Position numbers and translations under genes: made by a program. Source: Nostoc sp. NMS7 (GTDB taxonomy: Bacteria > Cyanobacteriota > Cyanobacteriia > Cyanobacteriales > Nostocaceae). Taken from it: a DNA stretch of 64,000 nucleotides. Positions 26,021-35,898 of this stretch are shown here, piece after piece (within the stretch, counting starts at the first letter, position 1; each line of letters begins with the position of its first letter). The notes below the pieces were generated by a model. It was not told the origin of the DNA. It ran no database searches and saw only the letters and a list, made by a program, of their open reading frames with translations. The stretch spans positions 1 through 64,000 of the forward strand of contig NZ_JABXKJ010000247.1 in NCBI RefSeq assembly GCF_017115085.1. The letters are read 5' to 3'.

Positions 26021-26839
26021 ATGACTGATCAGGATAGTTATAAGCAGCAACTAAGAGAATTTTATGGTAGTAGAACAACTTATGACCATGAAGAAGGTAC
26101 TCGCCATCCTCTAGAAGCCAAAATTTTACTTGAATTTGTTCCACTACATTCGGGACAGAAAATCCTTGATGTGGCGACTGGAACGGGTTTAGTTGCGATA
26201 CCCGCAGCTGAAAAAGTTGGTTCAGAGGGCTACGTGATTGGGATTGATATGACCCCTGAAATGTTGCATCAAGCAAAACTTAAAATTGCAGCAGCAAAAT
26301 TACAAAATATCGAGTTGATTGAAGCGGATGCAGAATATTTAAACTTTAGTGATAGTAGTTTTGATGTTGTCTTTTGCTGTGAAGCAATTGTACTTTTTCC
26401 TGATATACTTGCTATTTTGCAAAAGTGTTATCGTATCTTGAAAACAGGAGGGTTTGTGGCATTTACCTGTCCTCCCGAAACTGCTTTGATGGCATCTCTT
26501 CAGCAGAGGATCTGCGCTAGAGTTTTGGGTGTATCGCTACCACATATCCTTGAACCACTGGGGACTCCAGAAAAATGCCGAAATTTGCTCAATCAGGCAG
26601 GTTTTAGAGATATCGAAATTAAGATTGAGCCATCAGGACGTTATCGCCAGCTTAGGGATAGCAGATTATCTGAGACAGTAATTAAGATAAATTTTAAAGG
26701 TAATCCTTTGTTGTCAACATTATCACCAGAGCAATTAAATCAGTTGCAAGTTGAATATCAAGCAGAAATTGAGAAACTAGCAACCGATCAAGGTATTTGG
26801 GAAGACACTACAAAATTCTTTGTTCGCGCTCGAAAATAA
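26021..26839 (+). CDS. Class I SAM-dependent methyltransferase (UbiE-like)
   Basis: 272 residues from the ATG at 26021 (an upstream in-frame TTG at 26015 is less likely). ILDVATGTGLVAIPAAEKVG is motif I, YVIGIDMTPEML motif II, and FDVVFCCEAIVLFPD motif IV; GGFVAFTCPPE follows the usual post-motif strand. The acceptor is unknown; a quinone, lipid or pigment precursor would be typical. The gene starts back-to-back with the exported methyltransferase, leaving no room for a promoter between them. Confidence 0.82.
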   Translation: MTDQDSYKQQLREFYGSRTTYDHEEGTRHPLEAKILLEFVPLHSGQKILDVATGTGLVAIPAAEKVGSEGYVIGIDMTPEMLHQAKLKIAAAKLQNIELIEADAEYLNFSDSSFDVVFCCEAIVLFPDILAILQKCYRILKTGGFVAFTCPPETALMASLQQRICARVLGVSLPHILEPLGTPEKCRNLLNQAGFRDIEIKIEPSGRYRQLRDSRLSETVIKINFKGNPLLSTLSPEQLNQLQVEYQAEIEKLATDQGIWEDTTKFFVRARK

Positions 26840-27229
26840 GTCTCAATACTAGCCCTGGCGATTGGAAATCGCACGCCAGTTGCTCATCGGGAGCCACTCC
26901 GTTGCGGGGGTTCCCCCCGTTGAAGAAAGTGGCGTGGAAACCCCCTGTTCCCGCACTGGCTTGGCTATACAGACAAAACCCACCGACCTGGGTTAAAAAC
27001 CGTTGATTTTCTCTTAGTCCACGGAGGCGGTCACTGAGCTGTGTAGCCGCGAATTCTATTCGTCCAATACTTTTCAAGCAACCTCTTCCGGCGATCGCGC
27101 CTGATCAATATTGATTGCTGTTAAGAATAATAACACTTTAAGCTCCTAGACCGATGTGGAAATAAGCATTTTCAGATTAACTTGAAGCAACCGATTAAAA
27201 AATTTGTAATCCCACCTTTGGACGCTTAT
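26840..27229. other. Intergenic, repeat phrases only
   Basis: Contains the dispersed GGGAGCCACTCCGTTGCGGG and TTGCGGGGGTTCC type phrases and no convincing gene. It includes the promoter of the antiporter gene. Confidence 0.5.
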
Positions 27230-29491
27230 ATGCAAAACCTGTCCCTGATGTTAGTGCCTGTACTAGCTGCACAGAAAGTAGCAGGTGACGGTTTAATTAA
27301 ACCTCTCGGTCATCATGAACTGCTGTTAGTGCTGGTGCAACTGTCACTGTTGCTTTTGGTAGCGCGGGGATTAGGTGAGTTGATGCGCCGGATTAACCTA
27401 CCGCCTGTTGTTGGGGAATTACTGGCGGGTGTGCTGCTTGGCCCTTCTCTATTTGGTTTGCTGCTTCCAGACTTACAGGCGCACATCTTTCCCAAAAATC
27501 AAGAACAGTCTGATTTACTTTCGGTGATTTCTTGGTTAGGCGTGTTATTTTTACTGATTGTGACTGGCTTGGAGACGGATCTCAAGCTGATTCTTCGTAA
27601 GGGTAAAACGGCTTTGCTGATTTCACTGGGCGGAATTATTGTCCCCTTTATCACCGGATTTGGATTGGGCTGGCTACTACCAGATAGTTTTTTGGCCGAC
27701 CCAGATAAGCGACTGGTATTCAGTCTATTTATCGCCACAGCAATGAGTATTTCGGCAGTACCAGTGATTGCGAAGGTGCTGATGGACTTAAACCTGATTC
27801 GCCGTGACATTGGTCAAGTCACCTTAGCAGCTGGGATGACTGACGACACCATCGGCTGGATTTTACTTTCGGTGGTTTCAGGTCTAGCTAGTAGCGGCAA
27901 ATTTGACTTTGGGACAATTTTCCATTCCGTGAGTGCAGCAGTATTGTTTCTAGCGATCGCTTTCACAATCGGGCGTACCATTGTAGACCAGATTTTGCGC
28001 TGGGTTGATGACTACGTTGGGGGAATCTCTGCGAGTATATCGGTTGTGCTGATTCTTTCGCTCTCAGCAGCCGCACTTACCCACGCATTAGGTCTAGAAG
28101 CAGCATTAGGTGCTTTCGTGCTGGGGATTCTGGCAGGTCAATCCCGCCGCTTTAGCAATGAAGCTGGACATCTGCTAGAAGTATTCACAGCAGCATTTCT
28201 CGCGCCAATTTTCTTTGCTTCAGCTGGCTTGAAAGTTAATTTGATAACCCTATTAGTCCCCAAGACGTTGATATTTGGCTTGATTGTTCTCACTGTCGCC
28301 TGTGTTGGTAAATTTACAGGTGCTTATATTGGTTCTCGCGTCGGCGGCTTGAGTCATTGGGAAGGTTTGGCGATGGGTTCAGGGATGAATGCTCGCGGGG
28401 CGATGGAAATTGTGGTTGCCACGATTGGTTTATCTTTGGGAGTGCTGAATCCCCAGATGTACTCGATTATTGTCATGGTAGCGATCGCTACTTCCCTAAT
28501 GGCTCCACCCCTTTTACGCTGGTCTTTATCAAAAGTGGTTATCGGTGAAGAGGAAGCTCGACGTTTGGAACAAGAAGAACAAGATAGCCAGAGCTTTATC
28601 AAGCAAATCCAGCGTGTCTTAATACCAACTAGCGGTGGCCCCAACATCCAACTCGCGGCGCAATTAGTCGGTTACATGGCTCACCAAAACTCGATAGAAG
28701 TCACATCTCTATATGCCCTGAGTGACAAGCAACCCCAAAAAAAAGCACGTCGAACGGCAACCCAGGTAAAAGACACCGCCGCCGAGGAAGCTCTAGCCTC
28801 TGTCACTGAAGAAATGCAGCTACCTACCGATACCATCCTAGAAACAAAAACGGAGTCTGGGCGTAGTAAAGCGGAGGTAATTCTGAAGGAAGCGAACAAA
28901 AACTATGACTTGATTGTATTGGGAGCTTCTGAACAGATACGCCAAAAGAAAGCATTGTTCAATTTGCTGGTAGATCGGGTAGTACAAGAAGCGCCTTGTG
29001 CAACGATGGTGGTGAAGTCGCACCTACCCCACCCCAAAGGCGAGGTATGCAAAATCGCTCAACAACAGTTGAAAAAGATTCTGGTGCCAACGGTAGGGAC
29101 AGAATATAGTAAAAATGCTGTAGAGATGGCAAGTACGATCGCTGCTCAAACAGGGGCATTAGTGATGATCGTTAATGTGATTAATTTACCACAGGTTGAA
29201 TATATTCTTTACGAACAGCGATCGCTAGCTCCAGTCAAAGAAATTGCCCGTGATCTACTCGAACAGCAAGCAGCAATTGGCCGCAATCTGGGTGCTGATG
29301 TCAAAACCTATATTCTGCAAGGAACCAGCCCGGAAAGGGAAATCCTCAAGTTTGCCCAAACCAATGAAGTTGACCTAATTATTATTGGGAGTAATATCCG
29401 AATGGTTACGGGTCGCGTTTTCTTCGGTCACAGAGTGGATGCAATTTTGAGTAAAGCCCATTGCCCAGTAGCAGTAATTACTACCCCATAG
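27230..29491 (+). CDS. Cation:proton antiporter (NapA/KefB type) with two universal-stress domains
   Basis: Inner-membrane monovalent cation/proton antiporter of 753 residues. The CPA2 transport domain (about 1-430, about 12 hydrophobic segments) includes LPPVVGELLAGVLLGPSLFG and GMNARGAMEIVVA, the ion-site region. Two UspA-like cytosolic domains follow: about 465-610 (RVLIPTSGGPN, DLIVLGASEQ) and about 620-753 (KILVPTVGTEYS, DLIIIGSNIRM, CPVAVITTP). They may sense ATP or AMP and regulate transport. I start at the ATG at 27230; a TTG at 27182 would add 16 residues. Ion preference is not clear from sequence. Confidence 0.88.
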   Translation: MQNLSLMLVPVLAAQKVAGDGLIKPLGHHELLLVLVQLSLLLLVARGLGELMRRINLPPVVGELLAGVLLGPSLFGLLLPDLQAHIFPKNQEQSDLLSVISWLGVLFLLIVTGLETDLKLILRKGKTALLISLGGIIVPFITGFGLGWLLPDSFLADPDKRLVFSLFIATAMSISAVPVIAKVLMDLNLIRRDIGQVTLAAGMTDDTIGWILLSVVSGLASSGKFDFGTIFHSVSAAVLFLAIAFTIGRTIVDQILRWVDDYVGGISASISVVLILSLSAAALTHALGLEAALGAFVLGILAGQSRRFSNEAGHLLEVFTAAFLAPIFFASAGLKVNLITLLVPKTLIFGLIVLTVACVGKFTGAYIGSRVGGLSHWEGLAMGSGMNARGAMEIVVATIGLSLGVLNPQMYSIIVMVAIATSLMAPPLLRWSLSKVVIGEEEARRLEQEEQDSQSFIKQIQRVLIPTSGGPNIQLAAQLVGYMAHQNSIEVTSLYALSDKQPQKKARRTATQVKDTAAEEALASVTEEMQLPTDTILETKTESGRSKAEVILKEANKNYDLIVLGASEQIRQKKALFNLLVDRVVQEAPCATMVVKSHLPHPKGEVCKIAQQQLKKILVPTVGTEYSKNAVEMASTIAAQTGALVMIVNVINLPQVEYILYEQRSLAPVKEIARDLLEQQAAIGRNLGADVKTYILQGTSPEREILKFAQTNEVDLIIIGSNIRMVTGRVFFGHRVDAILSKAHCPVAVITTP

Positions 29492-29845
29492 TCCAATACG
29501 TTTGGGTTAAGGCTTAACTCTTTGTCAAAGTCAATTTTTTTAACGTAGACGCGGAGGGGTTTCCCGCAGGCTACAGCGTACTCCTGCGGAGGACAAGCTA
29601 CGCGCAGCGTCTCGCAGAGAAGGACGCAAAGGATAGAAAGAAATAAAGAAATAAAGCAGGACTTACGCATTGAGAATAAATAGTTGTAAAAAATGTAGAC
29701 AAATATCTAACAACTTTTACTTAGGAAGTACCTTCAGTGGGGAAACTACAATCCCCTTTATCTTTTGGGCAAACGCTTCAGGGATTGCTTTTCTCAAGAT
29801 ATTTAATGAGCCATTTATATCTGCAGGCGAAAAACCACATCTTTC
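29492..29845. other. Intergenic with GCGTAGCGTCTC-type repeats
   Basis: Holds the widespread phrases around GCTACGCGCAGCGTCTCGC and AGAGAAGGACGCAAAG, typical of Nostoc non-coding repeats. No gene recognised. It leads directly into MITE copy B. Confidence 0.5.
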
Positions 29846-30089
29846 GTAGGGGTTTAGCATGGCTCATACGTGTCAACTTAACGTAAAAGCCATGTCCCGC
29901 AAGGAACTGAAGTTCCTTGCTCATAGCAAAAGTCATCTGAAGATGACTAAATATCTCTCCAAATCCTTAGTCTACTTCAGTAGACTTGAGCTAAAAGCCA
30001 AAGGAATTCATTCCCAGGCGGGTGACAAAGCTATGAGAGAGGCTGTTTCAAGCTTAAGTTGACACCAATGAGCATGGCTCTTCCCCTAG
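29846..30089. mobile_element. 243-bp inverted-repeat element, copy B (opposite orientation to A)
   Basis: Bounds GTAGGGG..AGCATGGCTCAT (left) and ATGAGCATGGCTC..CCCCTA (right), with the inner repeat GTGTCAACTTAA / TTAAGTTGACAC. The four hairpins of copy A are kept. In three, paired bases or loop bases changed while pairing was retained (for example ATTCC replaces AGTTC together with its partner). Overall it is about three-quarters alike by eye. Confidence 0.75.
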
Positions 30090-30205
30090 AGCATCATCTA
30101 TTTACGACCAAAGGATCATTAAGAAAAGCCTGAAAGAACCTAAATTCAGCGCCCCTCAGCGCTCCTTTGCGTTTAAAAAAGCTACGAATTTCGGAAGTGC
30201 TGTAC

Positions 30206-31633
30206 TTAGCGCAAAGCCCTGTAAGTGACTGATATTTGCAAATTAGCTAGAGCGATATTGTAATTCAAAATAGCTGTGACTCGATTACCTTCTGCTGTTG
30301 TCAGGTCACTTTCAGCAGCAATCACCTCTGTTTGAGTACCCACACCAGCTTGAAACCTCAGCCTTGCTAAATCCAGAGCTTCTCTGGCTTGATTTAAAGC
30401 CACACTAGAAGTTTGCACATTATTTAAATTGGATTGCAATTGAGAATAGTACTGTTCTACATTAAAGCGAATTTGGTCGCGCTGGCTAGCAAATTGATTC
30501 TCGGCGATCGCAATATTAGCTTTTGATTGAGCCGCACTCGCTCTTGCTGCTCCCCCATCAAACAAAGTTAGACTTACTTGAACTGCTCCTGAATAGCCAT
30601 CAGTAACGCTGATGCCATCATTATACCGATCTAGCAGGTTGTAGTTGCCTACCAAACTCACTTGCGGTCCTAGCTGTGAAAGTGCCTGTCGTCGCTGTTG
30701 CTCGGCAATATTACGTTGTGCTAAATACTGTGGCAATTCTGGACGATTTTGAAACGCTTGGATAATAGTTTCTTCCAGTGTTGGCTGCCAAAGACCTGCT
30801 AATTGTACAGGATCTGCGGCAGTGATATCAACTGACTGCGACAAACTTAACAGAGTTGCAAGCTGACGACGGTCAATTCGCTGCTGTGAGATAGCATTAG
30901 TCAGGAGTTGTTGGGCATTTGCTAAAACTACCTGAGCTTGCAACACATCGAACTGCGTACCGACTCCAGCATCTAGTCGAGCTTGAGTATCCCGCAAACT
31001 AGCCTGGGCATTATTCACAGCAGACTGATTAATTCTTACTTGTTCATCGGCTTCTTGCAAATTGTAGTATTGAGTGATGGCATTCAACCTAATTGTCAAA
31101 GACTGAGTTTCAACATTTAATTCATCGACATGTAGTTGTTCTTCAGCCGCTTGGATTGTCGCTTGTCGATTCCCGGAGGTATAGAGGTTATAATTCAGTT
31201 GTGCTGAACCATTGAATGAACTGCTGGCTTGAGATTGACTGCTACTAAAACCATTACCACTGTTAGTCACACTACTGTTGATTCCCAGAGTCGGAAATAA
31301 GGCAGCTTGAGACTGACGTAAAGCTGAACGACTGCGTTCTAGCTGCAATATGGCTACCTGTAAATCGTGATTGTTGCGTTGTACTAGTTCCAAAGCTTGT
31401 GCCAAACTGATTGGCACAGTTTTCTGAATCCTTACTTCCTCCGGTTTGGTAGGAAATTGCAGAGGATTAGGACTGGGGTTGAGGTAATCGGGAACCTGTA
31501 CAGAGGTTGGGGAATTCTGCGGTTTGAGGGGAGTTGCTGCATCTGCTAAAGTGGGAGCGATGCCTGATGGCAATGCTACGGCCAACGCGACGCTAACCCA
31601 GGTAGAATGCACGAAGACTAAGCTGAAATTCAT
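30206..31633 (-). CDS. TolC family outer-membrane channel
   Basis: Outer-membrane efflux duct of 475 residues from the ATG at 31633 (an upstream frame to 31675 is less likely). A signal peptide (FSLVFVHSTWVSVALAVALPSG) precedes a Pro-rich linker. Two internal repeats of long helices follow; repeated motifs include LDAGVGTQFDVLQAQ and FQAGVGTQTEVIAAE, the canonical TolC duplicated LxxGxGTxxDVxxA pattern. It lies last in the adaptor-permease-ATPase-TolC row and should complete a tripartite exporter through the outer membrane. Confidence 0.9.
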   Translation of the reverse strand: MNFSLVFVHSTWVSVALAVALPSGIAPTLADAATPLKPQNSPTSVQVPDYLNPSPNPLQFPTKPEEVRIQKTVPISLAQALELVQRNNHDLQVAILQLERSRSALRQSQAALFPTLGINSSVTNSGNGFSSSQSQASSSFNGSAQLNYNLYTSGNRQATIQAAEEQLHVDELNVETQSLTIRLNAITQYYNLQEADEQVRINQSAVNNAQASLRDTQARLDAGVGTQFDVLQAQVVLANAQQLLTNAISQQRIDRRQLATLLSLSQSVDITAADPVQLAGLWQPTLEETIIQAFQNRPELPQYLAQRNIAEQQRRQALSQLGPQVSLVGNYNLLDRYNDGISVTDGYSGAVQVSLTLFDGGAARASAAQSKANIAIAENQFASQRDQIRFNVEQYYSQLQSNLNNVQTSSVALNQAREALDLARLRFQAGVGTQTEVIAAESDLTTAEGNRVTAILNYNIALANLQISVTYRALR

Positions 31634-31785
31634 AAGATAGATGTAGTCATTAATCGGGCTTCTTTGAGAATACATTGAACCTCACACGACTAAAAGTCGC
31701 GTGATTCCTGCTTCAACGATCTCCGCCTAGATTGCTCCAGGTCTTACAAGTTCTCCACAGGCGTTTAAGGCTTGATATTAACAAA

Positions 31786-32457
31786 TTAGCCGACAATCAA
31801 CCCATCCTGAACTCGAATAATCCTTTGGGTTTGAGCAGCGATATCTGGTTCATGAGTGACAATCACAATTGTGATTCCTTGGTCATTAAGTTCTGTCAGC
31901 AAACTCATCACCTCACGGGAAGTTTCAGTATCTAAGGCTCCCGTTGGCTCATCTGCCAAAACTAACGCAGGTCGGTTGACCAAAGCACGAGCGATCGCTA
32001 CCCGTTGCTGTTGTCCGCCAGATAGTTGACTAGGACGGTTAGCTATGCGTTCCGCTAGTCCTACCTTTTCCAAGGCTTCTAATGCCCTTTCACGGCGTTT
32101 TGGCTTGGGCAAGTTAGCGTAAACCATTGGCAACATGACGTTTTCCAGCGCTGTCGCCCGTGACAAGAGGTTAAATTGTTGGAAAACAAAACCTATCCTT
32201 TGGTTGCGAATATAGGCTAATTCATCATCATCAAAAGTCGTCAGGTTTCTGCCTTCAAAAATATAGTCTCCAGTTGTGGGACGATCCAGACATCCCAAAA
32301 TATTCATCAGCGTGGATTTCCCCGAACCTGACGCACCCATAATAGAGACATATTCCCCTTCTTCAATAGAGAGTTCAATACCCTTGAGTATTGGAACACT
32401 AACTTCTCCCAAGTAGTAAGTTTTGGTAATAGATTCCATCCAAATCATTGTTGTCAT
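31786..32457 (-). CDS. MacB/LolD-type ABC ATPase
   Basis: Cytoplasmic ATPase of 223 residues, the standard LolD/MacB length. Walker [11 protein letters not shown]-loop region FVFQQFNLL, signature [15 protein letters not shown], Walker [12 protein letters not shown] and switch VTHEPD are all complete. It should pair with the FtsX-like permease encoded immediately upstream at 32538-33818. Together with the adaptor and TolC they resemble DevBCA, the heterocyst glycolipid exporter, but other such exporters exist and the substrate is unproven. Confidence 0.92.
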   Translation of the reverse strand: MTTMIWMESITKTYYLGEVSVPILKGIELSIEEGEYVSIMGASGSGKSTLMNILGCLDRPTTGDYIFEGRNLTTFDDDELAYIRNQRIGFVFQQFNLLSRATALENVMLPMVYANLPKPKRRERALEALEKVGLAERIANRPSQLSGGQQQRVAIARALVNRPALVLADEPTGALDTETSREVMSLLTELNDQGITIVIVTHEPDIAAQTQRIIRVQDGLIVG

Positions 32458-32462
32458 AAAAA

Positions 32463-32517
32463 TTAGGAGTTAGGAGTTAGGAGTTAGGAGTTAGGAGAGA
32501 CGCGATTAATCGCGTCT
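32463..32517. repeat. Heptamer array (TTAGGAG)5 followed by GACGCGATTAATCGCGTC palindrome
   Basis: Five copies of TTAGGAG lead into the palindrome AGACGCGATTAATCGCGTCT (32498-32517). This occupies the short gap between the permease and ATPase genes, so it lies inside the operon. The palindrome could act as an attenuator between the two cistrons. Confidence 0.75.
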
Positions 32518-32537
32518 GTACAGGAGTTTGGAATTAT

Positions 32538-33818
32538 TTAGTCACTACGTAAAGCGTTGATTGGATCTAATTTGGATGCGTTCCGTGCTGGAATTACTCC
32601 AGCGAGTAAGCCAACCGTTAACGACAGTCCAAAGCCAGCAATGATCGACAAGAAAGAAATTACAAACGGAAATTTGAAAACGTTTGCAGCTACAAAGGCT
32701 AATAAAACGCCAGTCGCCATCCCAATACATCCGCCGACAATGGAAATCACGATCGCTTCGGCTAAAAATTGATTAAGGATTGCCGAATTGGTGGCTCCTA
32801 CGGCTTTGCGAATCCCGATTTCTCGCGTCCGCTCAACCACGGAAACCAACATAATATTGGCAATACCAATTCCACCAACTACCAAAGAGATTCCAGCGAT
32901 CGCTACTACCATAACTGTAAATAAACCCACAATACTAGTAAAGGTACTAACAATATCAGCTTGATTAGTCAGCCGAAAATCATCAGCTTGGGGTGGATAA
33001 ATGTTGTGACGCAGCCGTAAGAGATTGGTGACTTGAAACTGAGCGGCTTCTAACTGCTCCTGATTCGCGCCTTTGACTAAAATTCCATTTACAGAAACAC
33101 CTACCAGGGCATTGTTACCAACCAGTCTCTTCGACATACTAGTTAGAGGGATGAAAATCTGGTCATCTCGATCCATCGGGCCTTGAGCGCCTTTAGCCTC
33201 CATCACCCCAATTACTTCATAAGCCTCTCCCTGAATCCGAATTCGCTCACCGATCGGATTTACACCCTGTGCAAAGAGCGTTTTTTGGACAGTGGGACCA
33301 AGAATGGCCAGCTGGGCGGCAATATCTAATTCTGACTGAGTAAAATATCTCCCTTGCTGAGGGTGAGTATTTCTGACTTCTGGGTAGTTTAAATCTGTGC
33401 CATAAATAGTTGTTGAGGTGTTGTTTCCTGCATATACAACTTGGGCGCTGCGTTGGAGATAAGCAGAAACCATTTGTGCTGATGGCGCTTGTGTAGCGAT
33501 CGCCTTAGCATCTTCCCAGGTCAAGGTGCTGCTAGAACCTACTCCTTGACGGACATTCCCGCTTCTTGCCGCACCCGCCAAAATTTGGATAACATCTGTA
33601 CCCAACGCTTGTATCTGTTGCTCAACCCCCTTTTGCACTCCCTGACCGACAGAAGTAATCGCAATCACTGAGGAAATCCCAATAATCACACCCAACATAG
33701 TTAGACCTGTGCGTAATTTGTTACTCCACAGAGTCTCTGCCGCCATTGTCAAGATTTCCAGCAACGGTACTGTGCGGGTATTCTTAACTTTGTGAAAGCC
33801 CTTAAACATCTTAAACAT
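32538..33818 (-). CDS. MacB-like ABC transporter permease (FtsX fold)
   Basis: Inner-membrane permease of 426 residues. One N-terminal membrane helix (LTMLGVIIGISSVIAI), a large periplasmic MacB-type domain (about 60-290) and three C-terminal helices (VVAIAGISLVVGGIGIANIMLV etc.) are visible. The signature ERTREIGIRKAVGA joins the second and third helices. It transmits ATPase motion to the periplasm rather than moving substrate through the membrane itself. The gene is separated from the adaptor by the 21-bp array. Confidence 0.92.
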   Translation of the reverse strand: MFKMFKGFHKVKNTRTVPLLEILTMAAETLWSNKLRTGLTMLGVIIGISSVIAITSVGQGVQKGVEQQIQALGTDVIQILAGAARSGNVRQGVGSSSTLTWEDAKAIATQAPSAQMVSAYLQRSAQVVYAGNNTSTTIYGTDLNYPEVRNTHPQQGRYFTQSELDIAAQLAILGPTVQKTLFAQGVNPIGERIRIQGEAYEVIGVMEAKGAQGPMDRDDQIFIPLTSMSKRLVGNNALVGVSVNGILVKGANQEQLEAAQFQVTNLLRLRHNIYPPQADDFRLTNQADIVSTFTSIVGLFTVMVVAIAGISLVVGGIGIANIMLVSVVERTREIGIRKAVGATNSAILNQFLAEAIVISIVGGCIGMATGVLLAFVAANVFKFPFVISFLSIIAGFGLSLTVGLLAGVIPARNASKLDPINALRSD

Positions 33819-33846
33819 AAAGTTTTATTTGAGACTCAATCGGTAG

Positions 33847-34026
33847 TTGAGCCTTTGAACTCGGCAATTGAACCTTTTAGCTCGGACGTTGAGCCTTTGA
33901 ACTCGATAGTTGAACCTTTGAACTCGGCAATTGAACCTTTTAGCTCGACACTTGAGCCTCTGAACTCGACACTTGAGCCTCTGAACTCGACACTTGAGCC
34001 TCTGAACTCGACACTTGAACCTTTTT
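33847..34026. repeat. 21-bp tandem array, 8.5 units, within the exporter operon
   Basis: Eight units of 21 bp (first TTGAGCCTTTGAACTCGGCAA; later TTGAGCCTCTGAACTCGACAC) plus a partial unit. The last three full units are identical. On the plus strand the array is open and would encode (I/V)EPLNSx heptapeptides, but it lacks a credible start signal. It separates the adaptor gene from the permease in an otherwise operon-like row. Confidence 0.85.
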
Positions 34027-34085
34027 ACCGAACTTTGGGGGTCTAAATCCCCGTCGCAAAACTTAATTACGAATTACGAATTATT

Positions 34086-35669
34086 TTAAGGGGAACCACC
34101 GCCTTGAGAACGACCACCACCGCCGGAACGACCGCCTCCGCCACCGCCTCCACCGGCTCCTCCTCCTAGACCCGGAAAAACTCCTCCTCTCGGTGTTGAT
34201 TGCGGACGTGACCCTGCTGGAAAACTGAGCAATACCCTTTCGTTTCCTGTCAATCCAGACTTAACTTCGGTAAAATTATTCACGGTGACGCCAGTCTCGA
34301 TGGGAGTAAACACAGGTTTGTTATTCTTTCCTGCCACAAATACACCTGTGGCATTTTCTTGGCGCACCACCGACGCGGTTGGCACTACTAAAACATTTTC
34401 AACTTGACCGACTTGAAAATCTACTTCCGCATTCATCCCAGACCGCAGTAGCATTTGAGGATCTGAAAGTGATACTCTGACTTCAAAACTGGTGACGTTT
34501 TGCGTTACTACTGCTTGGGCAGCAATTTGGCTGACTTTACCTTCAAAGGTTTTTCCTGGGTAGGCATCTGCTTTAATCGAGACTTTTTGACCAAGGCGAA
34601 TTTTGGAAATATTTGTTTCGGCTAAACTTGCGACAACTTCATTTGTGGAAGCTAGAGACAAGATTGAAGAAGAAGAAGAAGAAGCTACTTCACTACTGGC
34701 AGTTGTGGGTGTCACAAAAGCGCCTGGATCGGCAAACTTCTTTGTCACCACACCATTAAAAGGGGCGCGAATGATTGTGTCATTGATTTGGGCTTGGATG
34801 TTTTGCAGCGAACCACGCGCAGATGTTACCTGGGCGCGGGCTGCGTCAATATCTTCTTGGCGCGTTCCGGCTTTCAGAAGTGCCAAAGCTTGCTGTCTCT
34901 GTTTCACCACAGCTTGTGCTTGCCCGATGTCTTCGGAACGTGACCCGGCTTTTTGCAATGCTAGTGCTTGTTGTGCTTCATTTACACTAGCTTGGGCGCT
35001 GTCCCGAGTGGCACGGTTTTGGTTAAGAGTCTGAAGGGAAATACCGCCTGCTTTGTAAAGTTGCTGATTCCGAACAAAATCATCTTCTGCTTGGCGAAGG
35101 GTGGCTTGAGCGCTTTGCAACCGTGCCTGTGCTTGACCAATATCTTGAGAGCGATTGCCTGTTTGTACCTTTTGCAGATTCGCTTGGGCTTCGTCTAATA
35201 CTCCTTGTGCTTGAGCAATATCTTGAGGGCGATTGCCTGCGATCGCTTTTTGCAAATTCGCCTCGGCTTGTGCTAATTGTCCTTGAGCAGAGACTAGTTG
35301 CCCCCGCAGGTTGGAATCATCCATGTAAGCGACAATCTGTCCTTGTTTGACAATATCTCCTTCCTTCGCCAACAGGCTTTTCAGGATGCCGGAATTTTTC
35401 GGGCTGAGGTTGATTGACCGCTCAGGCTTCACTGTTCCGTTCGCTGAAACTGTGATTGTTAAACTCTGCCTTTCTACTGGCTTTGTCAGCACCCGGCGTC
35501 TGGCTTCTTGACGGGAAACAACCGTTACTTGGTAATAAACTGCATAGCCAATTCCACCCAAAAGGCAAAGAGCAATTAGCCAAGAGAGCCAATTACGTCT
35601 GCGCTTTTTTTTCTTTACCTCTGGAAGCAAAACTGATGAATCTACGGGTTTTAATATATCAATTTTCAT
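34086..35669 (-). CDS. MacA/HlyD-like periplasmic adaptor
   Basis: Membrane-fusion protein of about 527 residues. A short cytoplasmic start is followed by one membrane helix (WLIALCLLGGIGYAVYYQVTV), the lipoyl half-motif (LAKEGDIVKQGQIVAYMDD), a coiled-coil hairpin of repeated 36-residue units (LQKAIAGNRPQDIAQAQ, LQKVQTGNRSQDIGQAQ...), then the second lipoyl half and beta-barrel (IIRAPFNGVVTKKFADPG). The C-terminus has an odd Gly/Ser-rich tail (GLGGGAGGGGGGG). I used the ATG at 35669; a GTG two codons before is possible. It joins the permease/ATPase to TolC. Confidence 0.9.
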   Translation of the reverse strand: MKIDILKPVDSSVLLPEVKKKKRRRNWLSWLIALCLLGGIGYAVYYQVTVVSRQEARRRVLTKPVERQSLTITVSANGTVKPERSINLSPKNSGILKSLLAKEGDIVKQGQIVAYMDDSNLRGQLVSAQGQLAQAEANLQKAIAGNRPQDIAQAQGVLDEAQANLQKVQTGNRSQDIGQAQARLQSAQATLRQAEDDFVRNQQLYKAGGISLQTLNQNRATRDSAQASVNEAQQALALQKAGSRSEDIGQAQAVVKQRQQALALLKAGTRQEDIDAARAQVTSARGSLQNIQAQINDTIIRAPFNGVVTKKFADPGAFVTPTTASSEVASSSSSSILSLASTNEVVASLAETNISKIRLGQKVSIKADAYPGKTFEGKVSQIAAQAVVTQNVTSFEVRVSLSDPQMLLRSGMNAEVDFQVGQVENVLVVPTASVVRQENATGVFVAGKNNKPVFTPIETGVTVNNFTEVKSGLTGNERVLLSFPAGSRPQSTPRGGVFPGLGGGAGGGGGGGGRSGGGGRSQGGGSP

Positions 35670-35675
35670 ATCCAC

Positions 35676-35898
35676 TTTTTTATCTATAAAGAACGGCTAC
35701 CGAGCCAGTTATTCAAGGCTAAAACTATTGCCTGGTAGCCCTATACTGACAAGTGATTGAGTTTTTAGTGTTTTCACAAAAAAGAATTCAGGAGCGGAGC
35801 AAGGAAAGCTCTGCGGCTTGACCTCAACTCGCGTTCACAATTAAGCACGAATTGGAGTCCGACTGGCTCCTGAATAAAGGGTGAAACACTACACTAAC
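35676..35898. other. Promoter region of the exporter operon
   Basis: No gene. It should hold the promoter of the adaptor-led operon. The 22-bp TetR-type palindrome seen at 37534 is not repeated here by eye. Confidence 0.4.

Noticed and set aside
29859-30062. 67-residue protein
   Set aside because: It lies entirely within MITE copy B; the frame is a by-product of the hairpins.
33792-34046. 84-residue protein of EPLNS repeats
   Set aside because: It starts within the permease gene on the opposite strand and is explained by the 21-bp array; no start signal.
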